Position numbers and translations under genes: made by a program. Positions 45,228-55,870 of a stretch of 64,000 nt of DNA are shown here, in pieces (within the stretch, counting starts at the first letter, position 1; each line of letters begins with the position of its first letter). The notes below the pieces were generated by a model. The model ran no database searches. It was not told where the DNA came from and saw nothing but the letters and a program-made list of their open reading frames with translations. The stretch comes from Rhizophagus irregularis (taxonomy: Eukaryota; Glomeromycota; Glomeromycetes; Glomerales; Glomeraceae), in NCBI RefSeq assembly GCF_026210795.1, contig NC_089460.1:1550001-1614000 (forward strand). Direction: 5' to 3'.

Positions 45228-45612
45228 TTATCTAGATTTATCAGCACTGATGTACAAAACTATATATATATATAAAAAAAAGTCATTAAATATATTTTCT
45301 TTCGCATAGAAAATAAGTTATAAATATTTATATTATACCATTATTTCCGCGTATGAATGCATCACCATACTTGTTTTTAAGTTGACCATTAACCCATTCC
45401 TCAGTTTGTTCAAGAGCAATATTCATATAACCATCCAAGCAAGATAGAATTCCTAATAAAAAATTTTTGATATCAATTAAAAAGATTTTTATGGAAATAT
45501 AATTTTAATATTTACCTCGATAGTCAACACCTGAATTCAACTTAACAAGTACAGGCCTACCAATGACATTATTTAAGAATTCTGTTGGTGTTTTTTCTTG
45601 TTGGTTCTGCAT
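45228..45612 (-). CDS. LSM6: U6 snRNA-associated Sm-like protein LSM6
   Basis: Three exons, 45612-45516, 45452-45339 and 45259-45228, encode 80 residues, the usual length. LSM6 is part of the Lsm1-7 ring (mRNA decapping, cytoplasm) and the Lsm2-8 ring (U6 snRNA, nucleus). Sm1 reads IGRPVLVKLNSGVDYRGILS with LDGYMNIALEQTEEW; Sm2 ends KNKYGDAFIRGNNVLYIS. The last exon is only 32 nt. Reading through the second intron instead gives an early stop after RGNNGII and loses the last Sm strand, so the spliced form is preferred. The gene is divergent from VPS20, with 155 bp between start codons. Confidence 0.95.
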
Positions 45613-45767
45613 TGAATAGTAACTTCGTGAATGTTTAAACGTACAAGAATTCAACGGACTATCAATAATAAATAATTATCCAATAGAGCTGCAGTGTGCA
45701 GATCAAATTTGATAAAGCTTTGCTTTGCTTTTCACTTTTTGATAATATATTTGACAAGTTTTTATCG

Positions 45768-46681
45768 ATGGGAAATAAAAATAGTAGAATAACCTCTCAG
45801 GATCGTGCCATACTTGATTTGAAAGTTCAACGTGATAAACTAAAGCAGTATCAAAAAAAGGTAAATAAACTTTAGTCGAATAATTTATCTTTTATACGTA
45901 CTAATTTGCAACCAAATTGGTTTAATAAAAGCTTCAATTAGTAGCAGATAGAGAAACTCAAATAGCAAAAGAAGCATTACTTAAAAATAATAAACGTGGT
46001 GCTCTTTTAGCTTTGAAGAAGAAGAAATATCAAGAACAATTACTTAGTAAATCCGATGCACAATTATTGAATCTTGAGCAATTGGTTTGTTTATTAAGCT
46101 TTTATATTTTAAAAATCAATCGAATTTTTCATTAATTTTTATTTTTAAACATAAGACTCAAACTATAGAGTTTACACTAGTAGAAAAGGATGTATTTGAG
46201 GGATTAAAACAAGGAAATTTAATTCTAAATGAAATTCATAAGGAAACGCCTATTGAAAAGGTTGAGAAATTGATGGAAGATACTGCAGATGCCATAGCTT
46301 ATCAAAATGTAAATTTTTCTGTTACTGATTTATTACATATATGTTGGTTTATGTAACAAAGAAAATTAGTAATATATTTTAATTAAATAGGAAATTTCAG
46401 AGGCATTAAGTGGAAAACTAACTAGTGAAGATGAAGAAGAGATATTGGCCGAATTAGATCAAATTGTGAATGAACAAGTAAATATTTGAAGTGCTTTAAT
46501 ATGATGTTATAATTGAAATTAATTTATTTTCATATTAATCTTCTAGCTTGTTGGTAAACTTGACAAACTTCCTCCTGTTCCTGATCAAATACCACAACAA
46601 CAAATACCGCAAAAGCAAAAAGTAGAAACAAAGCAACCACAGAAAGAAAAGAAATTAGAAGCTGCTCTTGAAGTTGCTTAG
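45768..46681 (+). CDS. VPS20: ESCRT-III subunit VPS20/CHMP6
   Basis: Five exons, 45768-45860, 45932-46084, 46156-46308, 46391-46477 and 46547-46681, encode 206 residues. VPS20 bridges ESCRT-II to ESCRT-III and nucleates Snf7 polymerisation on endosomes. MGNKNSRITSQDRAILDLKV carries the N-terminal Gly for myristoylation (MGN). DKLKQYQKKLQLVADRETQI and LLALKKKKYQEQLL form the basic helical hairpin. TQTIEFTLVEKDVFEGLKQG and EEEILAELDQIVNEQ match CHMP6. The tail is Gln/Pro/Lys-rich. The exon 2 acceptor is AAAAG before CTTCAATTAG; the nearer TTAG would bring a stop. IST1, an ESCRT-III partner, lies 0.8 kb downstream in convergent orientation. Confidence 0.94.
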
Positions 46682-47512
46682 TTTTAGGTAAAGTGGATGA
46701 AAATAGTATTTATGGTGTGAAGAAAAATTGGTGGTGATATCCTATAAATTATTATAATATATTATTAAATACATTTAATGTTTATTACTATTATAGTTTG
46801 ATAAAAATAATTTACATATTTTTTAACTTGCTTTGGCAGATTATTAAATATGTTAAAACTTACAGATTTTTACTTACCACTTGATACAATTGAGATCAAT
46901 GGTTATAAAAAATCGATGTAGTTATATTAAAAATGTTTGTTCTAAATCTAAATATTTATTAATCCGAACCCCATTTTTCTAATTTTTTTTTAAAAAATTT
47001 CTTTAATTTTTTTTTACATTAATCTATTGCATTGGACTTGAATATATTCATGAAAAAGAATTAATTTATCGAAATTTGCATATTAAATAAATATTTACTT
47101 TTATGTGAATTTGAACTTTAAATTCAATATTAATTATGTTTCTAAGATTATTGTAATAAAAGTTGCAATTAACTGACTTTTTTAACAAATATATTAAACA
47201 CAAAGGCAAATAACATATTTTGTTGTTGTTTTTATAAATACTTACATTTGTCTTTTACCAGTTTTATATTAAAAACATCATTTATTTTCTTAACGTACTG
47301 TATTTTGTAACCAGTATAGTAACTGCATTCTTAAAAAAAGATTTAATATATTAAAAATATTTTACATTATTATTTCTATCTCCGAATAAGAAATAAAACT
47401 AATATAAAGTAAAATAATTTATAAATAATATCTATAATTATGATAATTAATAGAAAGATTAACTTGTACAAGGCTAAAATCAAGTCAATAAACTAATTAT
47501 AAATAATTTTAA
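46682..47512. other. Convergent intergenic region, VPS20 / IST1
   Basis: 830 bp of AT-rich DNA shared by two 3' ends. No gene or RNA seen. Confidence 0.4.
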
Positions 47513-48909
47513 CTATCTCTTCTTTAAAGCTTCAAACCTTCTAATTAACTCATCATCTTCATCAGTTGTCATTTTAGAATTACCTGAACTTGGCTTTTCG
47601 TTATTGTTGTCCAATTTTGAATAAGGAGGTGGATTAACGATATCTTTATCTTCATCTGATTGATTTGCAGGAGGTAAAATGGGCGACGGAGGGGCACCAA
47701 GACTATTTTTTGAATGATTCTTAGGTGGACCGATTGGAACATCTGGAAGTATATTATCTGAATTGTCCAAAATTGATGCGGAATTTGGTGTTGATGTCTT
47801 TGAAAAATAGTAATTCAATATACTATTAGATCGAAAGAAGCTGGATGAAGGACGTCACATTCTTCATTCTCGTCCGCTTACCGACTGGTTGCTTTCACCT
47901 TTTGCATCATTATTTAACGACATCAATAAATCCATATCTGGTAATGCAGTATACGTAGGTTCTGAACTCGATTTATTATTCTTAACTTGTGAATTCGACG
48001 ACAAATCCGCCTTTCAAATAATGTATAATTAATAAAATTAATTGTTCCAAAGAATAAATTTAAAATTCTGAAATTTACCGAAATCAAATCTATATCGTCT
48101 GCTTTCCAATTTACATTATATGTTTTAGCAATTTCCTCAAGATATCGATTTACCAAAAATGGATCTGGTGTACTAAACATAAGTTTCTGTATAATCTACA
48201 AAATCAAAGCAAACCAAAAATCAATAAAAGAATTAAAATATTTTATAATTATATTACACATTAAGTATTTACCCTTTCATTAACACAATCATCTTTATTA
48301 TCAATCGCATTCAAAGCAAACTCTTTTCCATATTTACCAATCAATTGGTCGCGTACCTAAAGAATAATAATAATATTTTTTTTTAAAATAAAAAAATATA
48401 TATATATATATACAATTTAATTTTCCATTACCTGTCCTAATTCCTTTATCTCCGATCTAGGTGCGGCATAAATCAATGTATTTACAGCTTCACTTATTGT
48501 CGGATCACAATGTCTATAAAAGAAACATTAATTCACTGCTAGTCAAATAAACAATCAATGTTACTCTTATATCTTACTTTATTTGCTCAATAAGTCCAAA
48601 ACGAGCCATGAGGAGATCACAATAAAGTTCAAGAATTTCCAGTGCTTCGATAAAATAGTCTTCTCGAATGATTCCTTCAACCTGACGAATAATCAAAATT
48701 CAAAAAATGATTTATTGAAACAATTAATTTAAACGAAAATTTACCCGTATTTTAGCACTTTCCGTCTTTGAATTTTCTAATAAATTGGCAATTTCTTTAC
48801 GTTGCTGTTTATTGATTGAGTTTTTCTTCTGTTGCAAAAGTTTAAGTCGATTAATCGCCAATTTTAATTGAACTTTAAGTCGATTTGGATTGTAGGTGTT
48901 AAGCGGCAT
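47513..48909 (-). CDS. IST1: ESCRT-III-associated regulator IST1
   Basis: Seven exons: 48909-48745, 48681-48578, 48513-48432, 48356-48273, 48195-48079, 48010-47882 and 47797-47513, giving 321 residues. IST1 folds like ESCRT-III subunits and regulates the Vps4 ATPase in multivesicular-body sorting. The Ist1 domain runs from LKVQLKLAINRLKLLQQKK through VEGIIREDYFIEALEILELY, CDLLMARFGLIEQIK and VNTLIYAAPRSEIKELGQVR to YGKEFALNAI. A disordered Pro/Ser/Asn-rich tail ends in DDELIRRFEALKKR, a type 1 MIT-interacting motif (LxxRxxxLK type) that would dock on Vps4. Upstream start codons of IST1 and HCCS are only 146 bp apart. Confidence 0.95.
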
Positions 48910-49055
48910 TTTGGCAAATTTTTAAAAAGTAGTGAAGTATGTTTGCACGAATATGTAATTTGGGACTTTATATACCCTTTGCATTTTGTTACACTGCATA
49001 ATTATATAAGATCTAGATCTCGGGGAATGGTTCAACTTTACCATTTCCATCTTTA
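48910..49055. promoter_or_regulatory. Bidirectional promoter, IST1 / holocytochrome-c synthase
   Basis: 146 bp between divergent start codons. It contains AGATCTAGATCT (49010-49021) and 'tttgcattttg' tracts; no known factor site was assigned. Confidence 0.4.
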
Positions 49056-50041
49056 ATGCAAGATACGTCTTCAACGAATTCGACAGGAGCGTCTTCCTGT
49101 CCTGTAAACCATTCTGCATGGTCTTCATTTATTCCTCCTAACACTGAAAAAGGGCCAGCTTCACAGCACGTTACTAATTTGCAGCAATGTCCAGCATCTT
49201 CGACAAATATGCAGCCTCCAGACCAAAAAAACCTACAAGATACCACAAATAGTGAAAGAGAAGGGTGTGGTAGTGACTCATTGATAAATGAATCAAATAA
49301 TATGCCTTTACATCCAAATCAAAAACCAACAAAGGGACAACGTATTCCTCTTAGCACAACGCGCGAACTTTCAAACATTCCGCGTGTGCTTAAAAATAAA
49401 AATAATGCCGAGTCGGAGTCAGCTAACGATGGTAATGAAGAGAAAGTGTGGATATATCCGTCGGAACAAATGTTCTTTAATGCAATGAAACGTAAGAATT
49501 GGAATCCAAGGGAAGAAGATATGCGTGTTGTTATACCAATGCACAATGCAGTTAATGAAAAAGCATGGAAAGAAATCTTAGAATGGGAAAAATTACACGA
49601 GAAGTGAGTATTTATAAAACTTTATTATCGCGATTTTAAATAATCCATTTATTATATATGAAAATAGCAAATGTGGCGGACCAAAATTGGTAAAATTCCA
49701 AGGTAAAGTAAATAATATCACGCCGAAAGCCCGATTACTTAATTTGTTAGGGTAAGTTTTCTTTTTTAATATGTTAACTATTGAATTAAAGACATTTTTA
49801 TTAAATGATGCTTTTTTAATTATGAAGTTATAAGCTTCCTTTTGATAGACACGATTGGGTTGTTGATCGTTGCGGAAAACAAGTGACATATGTAATTGAT
49901 TTTTACTCCGGACAGCCTGATCCAAAATTTCCTCAAGCGGTCAGCTTTTATTTGGACGTTCGCCCAGCTTTGACTTTTGACGGAGCTTTACACAGATTAC
50001 GAAGATGGACAAATGATTTAAAAATGAATTGGATGAATTAA
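49056..50041 (+). CDS. HCCS: Holocytochrome-c synthase (cytochrome c heme lyase)
   Basis: Three exons, 49056-49603, 49668-49751 and 49828-50041, encode 281 residues. The enzyme attaches heme covalently to apocytochrome c (or c1) in the mitochondrial intermembrane space. Two Cys-Pro heme-regulatory motifs lie near the start (SSCPVNH and QQCPASS). The core has [50 protein letters not shown] with the His that ligates heme in HCCS, and [20 protein letters not shown]. The exon 3 acceptor at 49826-49827 was preferred over the nearer TAG at 49846-49848, because it restores the family block [11 protein letters not shown], which the later acceptor would delete. C-terminus: [19 protein letters not shown]. 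Confidence 0.95.
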
Positions 50042-50177
50042 TCTGCCAATATTATTGAGGTTTGATTAAAATTATTAATTACATACTTTTTTAGATGACA
50101 AAGAAATGCAAACTCTTTAAATTAATTTTTTTTAAGAATTGAATAAATAAAAATTGAAGTAATTTAATCTTTTCTAT

Positions 50178-51779
50178 TTAAGGTAAAACAATATATTTTT
50201 TCAAATGTTCTGGAATTGCGTGAAGTAGTTCTTTACTTTCTAACCATTTTCGACCTGAAATAAGAAGATATTATTTAACGTTGGTACAAATATATGAATT
50301 GGTGTAAACAATTGAGGTCAACCTACTGAATAACCGCGTTTGATATCTATATGCACCATCGCAAAGAATTGTGACAATCTTCTTTCCTAGTTATTTCGAA
50401 ATGAATAGATTACGTGTCAAAATACAAAATTTTTCTTCTGTAATATTAATAGGAGGATTGTATACCTGGTCCTAGTATTTTCGCCATCTCGACTGCAGCT
50501 ACAACATTTAGTGCTGTTGACGCGCCTACATAGAGACCTTCTTCATCTAACAGTCTGTACACCATTTCGATAGATTTTTCATCCGAAATATATAATGCAT
50601 CGTCTATTAAATCTACATCTGGCTGAAGATTGGTAGTTACACGCCCTTGTCCTATGCCTTCAGTTATCGAGCTTCCCGAGCGCTCGTTCAACACCTTTCC
50701 ACCACTTTTAAAGTAATTATATAAGACTGAACCTGGTGGATCAGCAATGAATGATTTAACCTTTGGGTTTTTTTCTTTTAAAAAACGAGTTACGCCTGCA
50801 AGGGTGCCACCAGTACCGGTAGAGCACGTGAAGCCATCAACAAGGCCATTAGTTTGTTCCCAAATTTCCGGGCCAGTAGTTTCCAGATGTGCGCGTCGAT
50901 TTGCAATGTTATCAAATTGGTTAGTCCAAACGGCATTTGGTAGTTTTTCTGCGTGTCTTCGAGCTTGGTGATTATAGTTTTCTGGATTTTCAAAAGCGAC
51001 TGCCGGAACTGGATAAACTTCCGCTCCTAAAAATGAAAATGAAATATAATAATTAAATGATAATTATGTTTCTAAAGAAAACTATTGTAATATAATTTTT
51101 TTTTATTACCTAGCATCCTAAGCAGGTCAATTTTCTCTTGACTTTGAGTGTTTGGCATATAAATTACGCATTTGTATCCTTTTGATCTACAAACATGAGC
51201 AAGCCCAATGCCTGTATTACCTAATAATTAAGTGAATAAATGATTTATCAATAATTAGCATTCACATGATAAAGTTTGTAAAGCTCTAGAAAAAAATATC
51301 CCTACCGGCAGTGCCTTCCACAACAGTACCACCCGCTTTAAGTTCACCTATATAAAAATGTAAATGACGATTTATAATCACTATTATCATATATTTAAAT
51401 ATATTATTATAAACCTTTTTCCTCTGAATCTTTGATGACGAATAGAGCAGCGCGGTCTTTTACTGAACCGCCGGGATTCATGAATTCGGCTTTTGCAAGA
51501 ATATCCGATCCCGTTTCTTCACTTAATCTTTTTAGTCGTATCTGGATTAATTTGCTTGTTTTTCAATAAGATAGATAGATTGGGAACCATAATATAAACA
51601 TAATGAGTTTACTTACCAGAGGGGTATTTCCTATCGCATCAATGAAGCTATTCGCTACCTAAAATCATAACAAAAATTTAAATCAATTATTATAATAATT
51701 TTTATAAATTAATTAATACCTTAAGGGACGAGGCAACACTATAAAGTCTTGTAAGTCTCGGTAGCCGGCATGTAAGCAT
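50178..51779 (-). CDS. Cysteine synthase / O-acetylserine sulfhydrylase-like PLP enzyme, probably mitochondrial
   Basis: Eight exons: 51779-51720, 51658-51617, 51541-51415, 51347-51306, 51220-51110, 51026-50466, 50386-50327 and 50254-50178, giving 359 residues. A basic N-terminus ([20 protein letters not shown]) resembles a mitochondrial targeting peptide. The fold-type II PLP core has the Lys motif [11 protein letters not shown], substrate loop [27 protein letters not shown], the PLP phosphate loop [16 protein letters not shown], and [20 protein letters not shown]. It would use O-acetylserine or O-succinyl/acetyl-type substrates with sulfide to make cysteine. It lacks CBS domains and a heme domain, so it is not cystathionine beta-synthase. 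Closest remembered type: the mitochondrial cysteine synthase of fungi (yeast YGR012W group). Confidence 0.92.
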
Positions 51780-51953
51780 ATTTTAATTTTATATTATTTT
51801 ATTTATTTCTTTATTTCGTAAGAAAAAAAATGTAAAAGCAACAATTTTTTTGTGAAACTGATTATCAAGAAAGTCACATGTAATTTGTACAAATAAATTC
51901 AGATCGTTAATTATTCACTATCTTAAAATCTAATAAAATTAATAAAATATAAA
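51780..51953. promoter_or_regulatory. Bidirectional promoter, cysteine synthase / ZCCHC9-like
   Basis: 174 bp of AT-rich DNA between divergent start codons. No specific motif assigned. Confidence 0.35.
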
Positions 51954-52981
51954 ATGACAAGATATACTAAATTGGAAAAGAAGAAATATGTAAAGGCTGC
52001 TGGTTTTGAAGGATATAATATTAAACCACTTCAATCAGATAAAGTAATTGAACAAGAAAATCCGGAAATAACTGAGGCTACAAATCAGAAAAATAAAAGA
52101 AAATTTCAGCTTGATCCTGAATTATTTGAATTAGGAAAGAAAAACAAAAATGAAAGAAAACCATATAATATCAAGAAATCCGGAAAGAAAAACAATACAG
52201 GTATTTAATATATTTTTTTCTTTTTAGTTTTTCTATTTTATATCGTGTAATCAAGTAATCAAATCAGATGTATGAAATTCCGGAAATTTCAGAAGCAAGA
52301 TCGAAATCAGAAAAACGTAGATTGAGACGGATAAAAGAACGTCAAAATAAAACTGTACGATAATAATATTGAATTACTTTTCTTCTATCATACATAATGT
52401 AACAAAACTAAGAAAACACGTTTTATCTATGCAGATATGTTTTGGATGCAGAAAAAATGGACATAGTGTTAAGGATTGTCCAAACGCAAAAGAGCAAGGT
52501 GTAGGCATGTGTTACAATTGTGGTTCAACTGAACATAATGCCAAAGATTGCAAAAAACCTATCAAAACAGGTAATGAATATGCCTATGCAAAATGTTTTG
52601 TTTGTAATGAGCAAGGGCATCTTTCAAGGCAATGCCCAAAAAACGAAAAAGGATTATATCCTAATGGTGGATCATGTAGATTCTGTAATCAAGTAACTCA
52701 TTTGGCTAAGGACTGCACATTAAAAAGTAAAGAAGGTAAAATTAACTAGAATTATTTCTTAATTATATTATTGTTTTATGATTTTCAACTTTTTCATTTT
52801 ATATATTATAGGTATTGGAATAAGTGTTGTAGGTAAATTGAATCTGCAACATGGTGCTGATGATGACGACTTTCACATTCAAATTAAAGATAAGTCTGAT
52901 GAAAAAGTTAACATTATGAACACTATGAAAACTATACAAACTGAAAAAATTAAGTCGAAAAAAAAAATTGTAAAATTTTAA
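51954..52981 (+). CDS. ZCCHC9: ZCCHC9-like protein with four CCHC zinc knuckles
   Basis: Four exons, 51954-52200, 52293-52354, 52435-52735 and 52812-52981, encode 259 residues. The N-terminus MTRYTKLEKKKY and the basic helix KSEKRRLRRIKERQNKT match animal ZCCHC9. The four knuckles are ICFGCRKNGHSVKDC, MCYNCGSTEHNAKDC, KCFVCNEQGHLSRQC and SCRFCNQVTHLAKDC. The linker sequence GLYPNGGSCRFC is family specific, and the end (KSKKKIVKF) resembles the conserved KVVNF tail. These proteins are nucleolar RNA-binding factors with suggested roles in ribosome biogenesis. The donor of exon 2 (GTACGA) and the choice of the late acceptor at 52291 are unusual, but they are the only combination that preserves this order. 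Confidence 0.88.
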
Positions 52982-53448
52982 TTATTTAATTAGATGATAT
53001 AAGTATATATCTCTGTATTTATACTTTGGAAATCCTTATTCCGCTTTTATCTATATACATCATAAGAATTTCCACCAAATTTATTATTACGTGGTTTGAG
53101 TACAATTAAAGTAGTAGAAAGATCTACTTTTTCAAGTTCACTTTAACTTGCACATTAATGTAAAAAAAAACAAATATTAACATTTTTGAAATAATTTTTG
53201 TTATAAATAAAAAAAATAAAAAACATTTTTTTAAAAAAATTAATAATTCTCCACACTTAAGTATTTTTTAACATATTGAGAATGGGTAAATTACTGGCAG
53301 AAAAATAATATTATTATTGACCAAACAAGAACAATAAATTAATTTATTCAATTTTGAAGAATTTGACTAATCTTATTATTTACATTACGATAAAGGAATT
53401 ACCATTTGAAACCCAAATTAATAAATTAGTTAATACATCTACAACTTT
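52982..53448. other. Convergent intergenic region
   Basis: Between the 3' ends of the ZCCHC9-like (+) and Atos-like (-) genes. AT-rich, nothing recognised. Confidence 0.4.
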
Positions 53449-54689
53449 CTATTCACCATCAATAATCATACTTGAAGATTTCTCGTCGTTGTCCTTAGAG
53501 ATTTGTCTGAATTTTTCAGATAAGGCAGAACCACCATTACTTCCAATAATTTTTCCAATATTAACACCGTCTTTTTTTATTGTTTTCTTTTTCTCCCTTC
53601 TCTGTCTCTCCTCATCTTGCCTACCATCATTATCAGAATCTTGTTGATTTTCTTCAACCAAACCTAAACCTAATAATCCTTTGAGATTCAAACTTCCCAT
53701 TGGAACATATTTAGGCTCACCAGGACCAATATTAACAACATTCAATTTTTCGCTTCCGTCAGGAACTCTATTTGCAAATACAACTCTAACATATTTGTAA
53801 AGATAAACTTTTTTCTTTGCCGGAGAACAAAACTGTAAATGAATAGCATATCTTAAAGTCGACTTTGTGAATGAATCATTATTATTGTTATTGGTTTTAT
53901 CCCCCACACCATAATATTGGATCATTGAATTATAAGATGAAGGAATTGTATAAGATTTTTGTCTGATAAAAGTTTTTGTGCCTGGCGGCATATCTGATAA
54001 ATCATAAGGAACTAAAAAAATTTTTACAGCAGTTTTATTTAAATTTTTTATAACTATTTGTAATTGTCCTTTCAATGGGATTCGATAACCACCAGAAAAT
54101 TTTTTAAATCTTTCACCAGTCAATCCATTTTCTAAATCAACGTTTCCAACATATGGTGTCACTGGATTATCAACATCTTGTAACTCATAAAAATGTGCAG
54201 GAAATGTAAGATTAATATGTGGAGGACATTTTAATGATTGTTTACACTTTCCTCTACCTAATACTCCTATTTGTGCAATAAAGGTAATTGGCTTTGATGG
54301 GAACGTGGACATACGACCATTTAGTATTGATTCCTGAAAAGTGAAGAAAAAAGTGGTTAATAATGAGCTGGACTGAGTACATCACAGAATTATATTTACG
54401 ATACCTCATAACTGCCTACTAAACTACCGATACTAAATTGACCATGTAACGAATTATGTCTCATCGACCTAAAACTATTAGGCGTAGACGATGAAGTCGT
54501 TAGGGATGGTGTATCAATAAACCCGGAACTACTGGAAGAAGAACGAGTGTGATTATTACGACTTGGGTAAAACACGCTCGCTTTTCTTTGGTTAGTAATT
54601 GGGATCGGTATAGATCCATGTGACGAAGTTGAATAAGCGAGTGGACTTGTGGGAGTTGTTGGGGAATACGAATAAATTTGTTGTGGCAT
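53449..54689 (-). CDS. Atos/FAM214-like protein (DUF4210 plus C-terminal Atos domain)
   Basis: Two exons, 54689-54405 and 54333-53449, encode 389 residues. The splice joins LVGSYE to ESILNGRMS, reconstructing the characteristic GSYEESILNGR motif of the family. Next come FIAQIGVLGRGKCKQSLKCP, LTFPAHFYELQ, YVGNVDLENG, SGGYRIPLKGQLQIVIKNLN with KTAVKIFLVPYDLSDMPPGT, TFIRQKSYTIP and LRYAIHLQFCSPAKKKVYLY. The N-terminal ~90 residues are Ser/Thr/Pro-rich. In Drosophila, Atos is a transcriptional regulator of mitochondrial metabolism in macrophages; fungal members, including one linked to meiotic chromosome segregation in S. pombe, are poorly known. An Asn run (residues ~245) and charged tail are additions. 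Confidence 0.85.
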
Positions 54690-55870
54690 ATGGCAGCCCT
54701 GTAGTATATAAACACTTGCAGACTATGGTAATAAAAAAATTTGTTTTCTTCACTGTTTCCCAACAAAGAGAGAGAACCCAGTAAGTAAAACTGTTTTATT
54801 TAGAAAATTAGAAGAAAGTTATAATATTTCAAATGAAACCCCCACATTGTTTTTTTACAAAAATATATTCAAAGTATATATAACTTGCGCGAAAAAATGC
54901 TTTGATTTAAATAGAAAGGCATTTTGCTTTACAGCCGACATTTTTATGGAGATTATAGATCTGCATTCTGCAACAAAAGCCTTTCGGTGTAATTTATTTA
55001 CGTCATCTACGAATGAAAATCACAATAAGAAAAGTTGGGGTATGGTATACAGTATATATCAGACCTCGTGTATCAAATCTAAATAGTCACCGGCAACATC
55101 CGTTGGCCGTTAGGCGCAATCCGTTTTATATGCGGCACATAAGATACAATAGCTTTATTGTTCCGATTAGCAGTCACCACATTTCTTCAATAGATTTCTG
55201 GCAATTTAAAAAATCACGTGTTTACGCCGATCACTCCTCGGGACAAAATGCTAAACATGTTCCGTAACATGAAGCAGTCATTTCTAAAGAACAAGAATCT
55301 TAATTACAGTACATTTTAGAAATAGAAGTAATTTTCTTCTTTGCAAATGAAAACGTTATTGCTTCTTTTATTAGGTAAAACATTATTCGTATATCATTAT
55401 AAAATCTAGATTTTTTTCCTTAGACTAAGCTGAATAATTTTAATGAATATAATTAAGTAATACTTTGATTCCATCATGTCATCAAAAGGATCTTGTTTTT
55501 GGCCACATTCATCTTCATCTTCATCCTTTCTAACCTAAAATAAGTAAACTTTTTAATATCAGTATGGCAACTAAAATCCTAAATATACAGTATACTTGTT
55601 CTATTTCAAGTTGATTTAAATTTGGATTTTGCTGTTTAGATTACATGCTTGATGCATATGCTGAGGAAAGCAAGAATATATTGCTAAACTTGTTGGACTG
55701 TTCTGATCTGTTTAGTACGTATCTCAAAAATCCGACAGAATAGAGAGAATAGATAAGTTAATAAGAATGTGATACAAGACGGTTTTCTATGCACAGAAAA
55801 TGATCGTGAGTAATCATTAAAAAACTTTAAATTCATTTTGTGTAACTGAATTTTATCATTCAATCAGAAT
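54690..55870. other. Intergenic region with a possible stray minus-strand exon
   Basis: About 1.2 kb with no firm gene. 54930-55270 is somewhat less AT-rich but shows no recognisable protein. At 55538-55430 (-) a segment preceded by a good acceptor reads VRKDEDEDECGQKQDPFDDM and runs to a stop. With a preceding piece QQNPNLNQLEIEQ (~55633-55595) and a GT donor it could be the 3' end of a small minus-strand gene, but no start or upstream exon is convincing. Confidence 0.3.

Noticed and set aside
45325-45340. LSM6 ending in RGNNGII by reading into intron 2
   Set aside because: A third exon at 45259-45228 restores the conserved NNVLYIS end and the usual 80-residue length.
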